From positions 79,731,001 to 79,795,000 of the forward strand of contig NC_088913.1 in the NCBI RefSeq assembly GCF_963576675.1: a DNA stretch of 64,000 bases, written 5' to 3'. Origin of the DNA: Euphorbia lathyris. Lineage: Eukaryota > Streptophyta > Magnoliopsida > Malpighiales > Euphorbiaceae. The notes under the pieces are model-generated. The model made no database searches, was not told the DNA's origin, and saw nothing but the letters and a program-made list of their open reading frames with translations. The translations under genes were made by a program, and so were the position numbers. This document shows positions 57,601-64,000 of this stretch, piece by piece (positions within the stretch are counted from its first letter, which is position 1; every line of letters starts with the position of its first letter).

Positions 57601-57768
57601 AAATATTCAAAAATTCGATACTTAATTTTCAGTTATTGTTCTTTACCCCTTTTTTATTTCTAGAGATGCAAAGAGAAAATGAAAGGATACCTGAATAAAA
57701 GCTAGTGTTGCAAATAGAACGATGATCCATAGGAGAGCGACGGAGATCAGTCGAGTAGTGGTTGGCAT
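51607..57768 (-). CDS. Peptidyl-prolyl cis-trans isomerase, ER/secretory cyclophilin (CYP20-1/CYP19-4 group)
   Basis: Eight exons on the minus strand fit GT-AG rules and keep frame: 57691-57768, 57476-57538, 57253-57319, 55046-55093, 54930-54953 (a 24-base microexon), 53460-53642, 53284-53359 and 51607-51745, giving 225 residues. Residues 1-26 are a hydrophobic signal or signal-anchor ([20 protein letters not shown]). A short acidic linker (to about 53) precedes the cyclophilin domain ([10 protein letters not shown] to the end). Residues equivalent to the human CypA active site are present: R114, F119, Q170, F172, W180 and H185. No KDEL-type tail is seen. It accelerates proline isomerisation during protein folding in the secretory pathway. 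The close relatives I recognise are CYP20-1 and CYP19-4; a CYP21-type name is possible. Introns are crowded with mobile elements, but no splice site is broken. Confidence 0.93.
51879..52372. mobile_element. Copy of the 37388-type long-TIR MITE in cyclophilin intron 7
   Basis: Begins ggataaggtataaaaatacc and ends with ataaacgttcaggatatttttgca next to a long T tract. Internal words (cggtcatgaatcttgccatc, gtacaagtttgacaaaaaaa) match the family. The intron is 51746-53283. Confidence 0.75.
53936..54301. repeat. Tandem duplication of 183 bp containing an extra LTR
   Basis: ctaacggct...cacatgttccacgtcttg starts at 53936 and again at 54119, and the similarity runs through to ggttccat(g/a)aca. Each copy ends in the miniature LTR, so the locus has three LTR copies (about 54035-54107, 54218-54290, 54431-54507). 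Confidence 0.8.
54218..54507 (+). mobile_element. Miniature LTR retrotransposon (TRIM/SMART-like), 290 bp
   Basis: LTRs of 73-77 bases at 54218-54290 and 54431-54507 begin TGT and end ACA and share taactatcag...ttagttcaattggttcca. Directly after the first is TGGTATCAGAGCC (54291-54303), the initiator tRNA-Met primer site. Directly before the second is the purine-rich gtgtgggggtg. The 140-base interior has no coding capacity, so it depends on enzymes from other elements. Confidence 0.8.
55947..56248. mobile_element. PIF/Harbinger-type (Tourist-like) MITE in cyclophilin intron 3
   Basis: Ends gagcatctccaacggtctc and gagtctcttggagatgctc, flanked by TTA on both sides (55944-55946 and 56249-56251). 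Length 302. Confidence 0.88.
56927..57113 (+). mobile_element. Au-type SINE in cyclophilin intron 3
   Basis: A 187-base tRNA-derived element: gagccttggcgcaac with the A box, ggttcgagtc as the B box (56983-56992), then gcctcttgcc and agtgcaccgggccgctcttt at the 3' end, all features of plant Au SINEs. Flanked by the perfect 20-base duplication tactaaaaatgaatactaat (56907-56926 and 57114-57133). It is in opposite orientation to the host gene. Confidence 0.95.
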
Positions 57769-58267
57769 CTGTAGTCTCTTGTGAATTTCTGAGGAAAAGA
57801 AGAAGCCGGTAGTAGTTGAAAGTGTAATGAAGCTCCCTGAATGGAATTGTTTATTTGATGCAGATATTTATGGTTCATATATGTGAAACATTTAAAAATT
57901 AGGCCCAACATTTTATTTCTATAAATTGTAAAAGCTTTGCGAGAATGCCCTAACCTAAACATTCAACAGCAATTTTATCTCTAGTGTTTAAAATAGTATA
58001 ATTTTATCTCTAATATTAGTTAATTTGAGAAATAATTCATCGAGCTGTATTTAAGTCACGAACCTTGTCATTTACATTTCACATCGCAAACACGTGAAAA
58101 AAAATAAAAAAATTATAATATATTTGGAACGAGTTGGACAAAAAAAATCCAAATATTTCATCAAACTTACAAATATTGATCTCAAATTCTATTACTAGAT
58201 CACAAACACATGAATAACGTGGAAAGAAAATAGAAAGATTATACTAATATATTTTGTACGGGTTGGA

Positions 58268-60952
58268 AGAGCGATAGAATTATGAGTGTTAAGCTAGTGA
58301 TAGGGGATGAGGTTGTGAATGTCATTAGTGCATATGCGCCACAAATAGGATTAGATGTGTCTATAAGACAAGCTTTTTGGGATGACTTAGAGGAAGTGGT
58401 GCAACAGGTTCCTAGGGATGAAAAAATGGTACTAGGGGGTGATCTCAATGGACACGTGGGTTCTAGGCGAGATGGGTTTGAGAGTGTTCATGGAGGGTAT
58501 GGTTTTGGAGATAAGAATGAAGCAGGAAATGATATTTTGGAATTCGCATCAGCCTATGACTTGAGTATCATGAACACATGGTTTATGAAGAGAACATCCC
58601 ACTTAGTGACTTATCGGAGTGGCGGTAATGCGAGCCAAATTGACTTCTTCTTAGTAAGGAGTGCTTGGAGAAAGAGTTATATTGATTGTAAGGTGATCCC
58701 TGGTGAGAGTACGACAACCCAACATAGAGTAGTGGTGATAGATTTTCGAAGTAGGAAATGTATAAGAAAACAAACACCTCAAGTAGAGACTAAGATTAAG
58801 TGGTGGAAATTGCAAGGGGAGAATCAACAAAAATTTGTGGATGAGATGACCAAAAAAGATATTTGGACTTGCAATATGGATTCAGATATAGATTCGATAT
58901 GGAATAAGATGGAGCAGAGTATAAGGGAAGTAGCGAAGGAAGTTCTAGGGGAATCTAAAGGTAGCATGCCACTGGGTAAGGACACATCTTGGTGGACAGA
59001 AGAAGTACGACAAGCAGTAAAGAGTAAGAGAGAATCCTATAAACTATTGGGGAAATGTAGGAGTGACGAGAACTACGAAAAATACAAAGAGGCTAAAAGG
59101 GAAGTAAAGAAGGTCATACGAGATGCTAGAGCAAAGGTGAATCGGGATCTGTATACAAGATTGGATACGAAAGAAGGGGAAAGAGACATATATAGAATTG
59201 CTCGGATGAGAGATAGGAAGACGCGAGATCTCGGAAAAGTTAAATGTGTGAAGGATGTGGACCAGAAAGTCCTAGTTGGAGATAAGGATATCAAGGAACG
59301 ATGGAGGTCCTATTTTGATGACTTATTTAATGGAGATCGCCAACAAGATGTTGGAGATATAAGTATCCATCACGATATGATAAATCACGAATGCCTGCGG
59401 AGAATTCAAAAGGGTGAAGTCAAAATGGCATTAAGTAAGATGAAGTTGAAGAAAGCAGTAGGACCTGATGGCATCCCTATTGAGATTTGGAGATGTTTGG
59501 GAGAAAGAGGAATCGAATGGTTGACGACGTTCTTCAACAAAATTTGGAGAAACAATAAGATGCCATCAGAATGGAGGAAAAGTACCTTAATCCCTTTGTA
59601 TAAGAACAAAGGCGATGTCCAAGATTGTGCCAACTATCGGGGAATCAAATTAATGAGTCACACTATGAAACTTTGGGAGCGAGTGATCGAACAAAGGCTA
59701 AGGAGGACGGTGAAGATCTCGGAAAACCAGTTTGGCTTTATGCCGGGAAGATCAACTATGGAAGCCATCCATCTAATGAGACAATTAATGGAGCACTATC
59801 GAAATAAGAAGAAAGACTTGCATATGGTTTTCATTGACTTGGAGAAAGCATATGATAAGGTACCAAGGGAAGTACTTTGGTGGGCCTTGATAAGGAAAGA
59901 CATTTCGCGGAAATATATTGACATCATAAAGGACATGTATGAGGGAGTATGCACGAGTGTACGTACTAGTGTTGGGAAGACTGAAGAGTTTCCTATTACG
60001 ATTGGAGTGCATCAAGGTTCCACACTAAGCCCATTTCTTTTTGCCATCGTTATGGATGAACTAACAAGTTCACTTCAAGATGGTATACCATGGTGCATGC
60101 TGTTTGCAGATGATATCGTGTTGGTTGATGAGACGAAAGAAGGAGTGGAGAGGAAGTTGGAACTATGGAGACAAACTCTAGAATCTAGAGGCTTTAAGTT
60201 GAGTCGAAGTAAGACAGAATATTTGGAGTGTAAGTTTAGCGGCCGTAGGAGTAGGGAGGCAGGGACAATCACCCTAGATGGGAGAGTTGTTCAGGCCTCG
60301 GATTGCTTCCGGTATTTAGGATCTATTATCCAAACGGATGGAAAAGTAGATGGAGATGTTGCTCATAGGATTAAAGCTGGTTGGTCGAAGTGGAAGAGTG
60401 CTACGGGTTTCCTTTGTGATCCCGGCATGCCTAATAGATTGAAGGGAAAATTCTACCGGACGGCAATTAGACCAGCATTGTTATATGGTACGGAGTGTTG
60501 GGCAGTGAAACACTGCCACATCCATAAGATGTCGGTGGCGGAGATGCGTATGTTGAGATGGATGTGTGGTCATACGAGAAAGGACCGGGCGCGTAATGAA
60601 ATAATTAGGACAAAAGTAGGGGTCACATCTATTGAGAATAAAATGAGAGAAAACCGACTAAGGTGGTTTGGCCATGTGAGACGTAGAGCGCTTGATGCGC
60701 CGGTTAGGAGAACCGAAGAGTGGCAAAGGGATGTAGTGGTGAGGGGTAGGGGAAGACCTAAGCAAACTTGGAGGAGGGTGATCGAGAGTGATATGAGTTT
60801 ACTGGGAATTGAGGAAAATATGGTAGTGGATAGGACGGATTGGAGGGAGCGAATCTGTGTCGCTGACACGACTTGACTTTCACGGTTTTATATGATGGTT
60901 CATGTTAGCCGACCCCGAATCATTTCGGGACTAAGGCTTTGTTGTTGTTGTT
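58268..60952 (+). mobile_element. RTE-clade LINE, 5'-truncated, recent
   Basis: Bounded by a short target duplication gttgga (58262-58267 and 60953-60958). The 3' end, gggactaaggctttgttgttgttgttg, is the (TTG)n tail typical of plant RTE elements. The 5' end lies within the endonuclease domain. Confidence 0.9.
58282..60876 (+). CDS. RTE LINE polyprotein: partial endonuclease and reverse transcriptase
   Basis: An uninterrupted 864-codon frame. It opens inside the AP endonuclease domain: GGDLNGHVG near residue 52, SQIDFFLVR near 120 and QHRVVVIDF near 150 remain, while the N-terminal third of the nuclease is missing through 5' truncation. The reverse transcriptase follows from about 390, with [62 protein letters not shown] and the catalytic [10 protein letters not shown]. 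The C-terminus has [25 protein letters not shown] and [10 protein letters not shown]. It would nick target DNA and prime reverse transcription there, but the truncated nuclease makes this copy inactive. The ATG at 58282 is an internal methionine. Absence of stops indicates recent insertion. Confidence 0.92.
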   Translation: MSVKLVIGDEVVNVISAYAPQIGLDVSIRQAFWDDLEEVVQQVPRDEKMVLGGDLNGHVGSRRDGFESVHGGYGFGDKNEAGNDILEFASAYDLSIMNTWFMKRTSHLVTYRSGGNASQIDFFLVRSAWRKSYIDCKVIPGESTTTQHRVVVIDFRSRKCIRKQTPQVETKIKWWKLQGENQQKFVDEMTKKDIWTCNMDSDIDSIWNKMEQSIREVAKEVLGESKGSMPLGKDTSWWTEEVRQAVKSKRESYKLLGKCRSDENYEKYKEAKREVKKVIRDARAKVNRDLYTRLDTKEGERDIYRIARMRDRKTRDLGKVKCVKDVDQKVLVGDKDIKERWRSYFDDLFNGDRQQDVGDISIHHDMINHECLRRIQKGEVKMALSKMKLKKAVGPDGIPIEIWRCLGERGIEWLTTFFNKIWRNNKMPSEWRKSTLIPLYKNKGDVQDCANYRGIKLMSHTMKLWERVIEQRLRRTVKISENQFGFMPGRSTMEAIHLMRQLMEHYRNKKKDLHMVFIDLEKAYDKVPREVLWWALIRKDISRKYIDIIKDMYEGVCTSVRTSVGKTEEFPITIGVHQGSTLSPFLFAIVMDELTSSLQDGIPWCMLFADDIVLVDETKEGVERKLELWRQTLESRGFKLSRSKTEYLECKFSGRRSREAGTITLDGRVVQASDCFRYLGSIIQTDGKVDGDVAHRIKAGWSKWKSATGFLCDPGMPNRLKGKFYRTAIRPALLYGTECWAVKHCHIHKMSVAEMRMLRWMCGHTRKDRARNEIIRTKVGVTSIENKMRENRLRWFGHVRRRALDAPVRRTEEWQRDVVVRGRGRPKQTWRRVIESDMSLLGIEENMVVDRTDWRERICVADTT

Positions 60953-61215
60953 GTTGGACAAAAAATCCAAATATTTCGTCAAACTTAAAAATATTAATCT
61001 CAAATTCTATTACTAGATCACAAAAAAAATGTGAAATCTATTTTTAAAACCAACTGATAGGTAAGTTATGCAGAATAAAAAACAAAATATATGTGTTTTA
61101 TAATGATGTCTGAAATTAATCCAACTTATCAACGTTAGAGATAAAATTTCTCTTATTACCAAAGTTATGAGTAAAATTACACTATATTAAATGTTATAAG
61201 CAAAATCGATTCTAA

Positions 61216-61990
61216 CCACTTATCTCCATATCTGCTTATTCTATGTGTGAAGAGTCTTTCCCGCCTTATTAAGAGAGATGTTGCTGAGGGAGATCTTCAT
61301 GAGGTTAATATATAGGGGCTCATATCATCTCTTACCTCATGCTCGTCGATGATAACATATTCTTTTTTCACACCATTATCCATAGTATTCTTAACTGTTT
61401 TGAGTAGGATTCGGGTCAGAGCACAAGTCTTAACAAAGCGGGTATTATTTTTAGCTATAACGCCTCCTCAATAGTTCAAGATGATATCCACAATTTCCTC
61501 TGAGTTCACCTTCCCCTCAACATTAGGCCCTACTTAGGACTCCCATCGTTTATTGGCAGAAGCAAGAGGGTTATCTTCAGTTTCCTTCGGAAAAAGTGTT
61601 ATCACAGGGTTAAGGAGATTCTATTGAAGTCTATGATCCATGCTATTTTGTCCATGCTCCAATCACATTTGGAATAACTCTTCAAAAAATGACGTAGAAA
61701 TATCGATTAAGATCATATTAAGGGAAAAGTAAGAGAATGATGTACATGATTTGCTCTATTACAGACCCGTGGTTTAAAAGTTTGTAAATAGAAGTATATG
61801 CTATGTTTTTCTTTAACAAAACACAGTATTTTAAATTAGTGTTAAATTCTAGTGGTAATGAAGAGTGTTTTCATCCTTAAAAAAATTATATTTGAATATT
61901 GACAAAATACATTGTCCCAACTCGAAATGCAGTTGTGTAAAATGATTTTAAGTGTCAATTTAGTTGATAAACTATTAAATTAGTAAAAAA
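61216..61990. other. Intergenic DNA without recognised features
   Basis: A few coding-like words on the plus strand around 61230-61680 (for example near 61320-61400) resemble a decayed LINE or pseudogene, but no domain was recognised. Confidence 0.3.
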
Positions 61991-62031
61991 CGTGGAATGT
62001 ACCAATGTTATCAGGCTCGGACCGGACCGGT

Positions 62032-62302
62032 GACTGCTTTTGCTATTATTTTTTTCTTTTAATTTCATTGTGTTAAAAGAGCTCAGGCCCAAAAACAATT
62101 TCCAGCCTAAAATCTCGCCTACAGAGACCCGGGATTGGACCGGGATCCGGCGGTCCGGTCGGGAACCGGTGTGACCCCGGGTCTCTTAGAACTTAAAAAA
62201 AAAATTGGCGCTGTAGGCGAGATTTTAGGCTGGAAATTGTTTTTGGGCCTAGGCTCTTTTAACACAATGAAATTAAAAATAAAAATTAATAGCAAAAGCA
62301 GT
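62032..62302. repeat. Long inverted repeat with about 92-bp arms
   Basis: Left arm gactgcttttgctatta...aaatctcgcctacag (62032-62122) pairs nearly perfectly with ctgtaggcgagatttta...tagcaaaagcagtc (62210-62302). The GC-rich loop begins agagacccggg and ends cccgggtctct, extending the pairing. Only small differences separate the arms. Confidence 0.9.
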
Positions 62303-62717
62303 CAAGTTATGGAATCTTATTATGTTGCGGCATTCGCGTCGCCCACGTTGTGCGGGTGCACCCCTAACCCAATGGTGAATCGATTGCATCCACCCTACAC
62401 GTGAGAGAGTCTTTTCCCTAGTAATTGGTTAAAGGCTTGTAAAACCCATTTACTTATAAACTAGTTAAGTTTCTCCTTTCTTTTCCATGTGGGATGTAAA
62501 TGTTTAATTTCATTCTATCTTCTTCCAAACCATTTCAAGTTGTTCACTATAAGCATCAATTTCTCATTCGTCATTTGTCCGTTTTGAACTTATAATATAT
62601 TTTTAAAAAGATCTTATGGCATAGAATACGTTGATACATTTCAATTTATTCTGAATTTAATTTATTCGTTATATATTTAAGAGTCAAATTAACAAAAAAT
62701 AGCAAACCAAAAGTTGT

Positions 62718-63082
62718 TTATTTTTTTGGTAGGGAAAAGAAAGTAAAGACAAAACAAACACCACAACAAATTAACCCGGGATTAGCCTAGGAAAGCTAAC
62801 CTCCACAATATCTTCAGAAAGCAAAGATAACAGGAAATCAGGAGGAGGAGAGAAAATAGAGACGGCCAAAGCCCTCTCATGACCCTCAGCAGCAAGTCGA
62901 TCTGCCACCTGAGTCTGCTCCCTGCAAACATGGTAAAAGTTGATAGAATCGAAAGAGGAGCAAATCCTTCTAATTGCTTTAACTAAATTCTGGCACCCTA
63001 AACACAGAGCCCTTTTATCAGAAATCAAAAATTATCTTGACTGTTTCGAGATTGTCTGACTCCACTAGCAGCCTCCTAATCC
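62718..63082 (-). mobile_element. 3' end of an L1-type LINE with RNase H
   Basis: Minus-strand frames read IRRLLVESDNLETVKIIFDF and, after one frame change, NLVKAIRRICSSF, REQTQVADRLAAEGHERA and VSFPRLIPG, the same C-terminus as the copy at 41291. Bounded by an 11-base duplication ccaaaagttgt (62707-62717 and 63083-63093). Confidence 0.85.
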
Positions 63083-63439
63083 CCAAAAGTTGTGTATAAT
63101 TTATTTTGGATATATATAATGTATAAAAATAATTTTAAAATAATTATATATATTTAATATATATAAATATTATTTATTTATTTATTACGCCATTCGGTTC
63201 GACCAATCCGAGCCATCCGGTCCGACCAAATGACCCCGTGACCCAGTCATTAATCCGATTTGATGTCCGGTCCGGTTCAGATAACATTGGAATATACACT
63301 GTATGATTTATGATTTTGATTTTGATCTTAAGGTAGAAATTTGATTTTATTAAAAATAATAATTATTATTATTATGAGAAAAGAAATTTGAGCTACTATC
63401 CCTTCAAAAAATAAATTGAGCTACTATAAGTTATTTTTC

Positions 63440-63919
63440 AAGGCAAAAAAACGTATTTAAGCCTTTGAACTTTATATATTTTAAGAATTAAGTCTATGAT
63501 CAATTATTTTTTCACATTGAACCTTTGATTATTAATTTTGTTATGAATTTGACCATTGTTTAAATTTTCCGTCGATTTTAGAAGAAGAGAAGATCAATTT
63601 GATAATTCTAATGCTGAAAATCACAAAATGGGAGAGAAGATCGAGTTTGGAAAAACCTACTAGAAATTAATTTCTGTAATTTCTTGTTATTTTTTATTCT
63701 CTATCCATTATAGTCAATAAACTTTTATTTTTATTTGTCCACGTTAATAAATTGAATCGCGCCAACGATACGTGCCGCCCAAACTCGACGAAAAAGTTAA
63801 ATAAAGGCCAAATCCATGACAAAATCAATGATTAGGGCTCAATATAGAAAAATAATTGATCAGGAACTTGATCCTTAAAACATGTAAAGTTTAGAGACTT
63901 AAATATGCTTTTTGCCTTT
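63440..63919. mobile_element. Long-TIR foldback element
   Basis: Left end aaggcaaaaaaacgtatttaag and right end cttaaatatgctttttgcctt pair, with about 100 bases of imperfect inverted repeat (tctatgatcaattattttttc against aaaaataattgatcaggaac). A target duplication was not clear. The rest of the window end has nothing recognised. Confidence 0.7.
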
Positions 63920-64000
63920 TTTAAGTCCTTTAGTTTCATAATATTTGCCTTTCTAGAGAAATTTTTTTGTTCCATAATGTTTGACCTTTTTTATTCAATC

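Larger units (their letters stand above)
57945..61215. mobile_element. 37388-type long-TIR MITE split by an RTE LINE
   Basis: The left part (about 57945-58267) and right part (60959-61215) together form one diverged copy: left words tttatctctagtgtttaaaa and acgagttggacaaaaaaaatc; right words tatgtgttttataatgatgtctg and caacttatcaacgttagaga. The text breaks at gggttgga and resumes at ttggacaaaaaatccaaat, exactly at the LINE borders. Confidence 0.8.
62003..63289. mobile_element. hAT-like inverted-repeat element
   Basis: Left end caatgttatcaggctcggaccggaccgg pairs with the right end ccggtccggttcagataacattg. The flanking 8 bases are gaatgtac (left) and gaatatac (right), 7 of 8 identical, matching the 8-base duplications of hAT elements. 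The interior holds a long hairpin (62032-62302) and an L1 tail (62718-63082). A second ccggtccgacc block near 63210 mirrors the left end. Confidence 0.6.

Overview
The window is nuclear DNA of a flowering plant, most likely a core eudicot. Evidence: AT-rich intergenic sequence, GT-AG spliced genes of plant type (an ELF4 homologue, a CPRD49-type GDSL esterase, an ER/secretory cyclophilin), and a dense load of plant mobile elements: Ty3/gypsy LTR elements, an RTE LINE ending in (TTG)n, L1 LINE tails, an Au-type SINE, a Helitron, Emigrant-, PIF- and Mutator-type MITEs and a miniature LTR element. I cannot name the species.

Layout. 1-13880 is a large Tat-lineage Ty3/gypsy retrotransposon read on the minus strand: LTR promoter and leader at the right, then gag, a block with three further gag-like modules plus protease, G-patch and reverse transcriptase, two RNase H domains, integrase, an antisense spliced plant-mobile-domain gene, and a tandem-repeat 3' untranslated region at the window start. 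The 3' LTR would lie to the left of the window. 13881-18403 is a rearranged second Ty3/gypsy element: a minus-strand LTR, primer site and gag lie head to head with a plus-strand gag-pol that stops before integrase. 18404-22100 holds degraded retroelement-like sequence and a stretch that looks organellar. 22100-30700 is AT-rich and packed with inverted-repeat elements and LINE tails.

30801-35803 is a complete six-exon GDSL esterase gene (plus strand). 35804-47900 is intergenic, with long-TIR MITEs, an L1 tail, a Helitron and a repetitive relic with an expanded poly-C tract. 47880-48482 is an intronless ELF4 homologue with its promoter (plus strand), followed by a decayed minisatellite (about 48930-50420). 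51607-57768 is a complete eight-exon cyclophilin gene (minus strand) whose introns hold a MULE-type MITE with a miniature LTR element inside it, a PIF MITE, an Au SINE and a copy of a long-TIR MITE. 58268-60952 is a recent RTE LINE inserted inside another copy of that MITE. 62003-63289 is a hAT-like inverted-repeat element carrying a long hairpin and an L1 tail.

The three host genes are functionally separate: a circadian evening-complex component, a lipid or ester hydrolase, and a protein-folding isomerase. The most unusual observation is the Tat polyprotein, which appears to carry four gag capsid-like modules instead of one.
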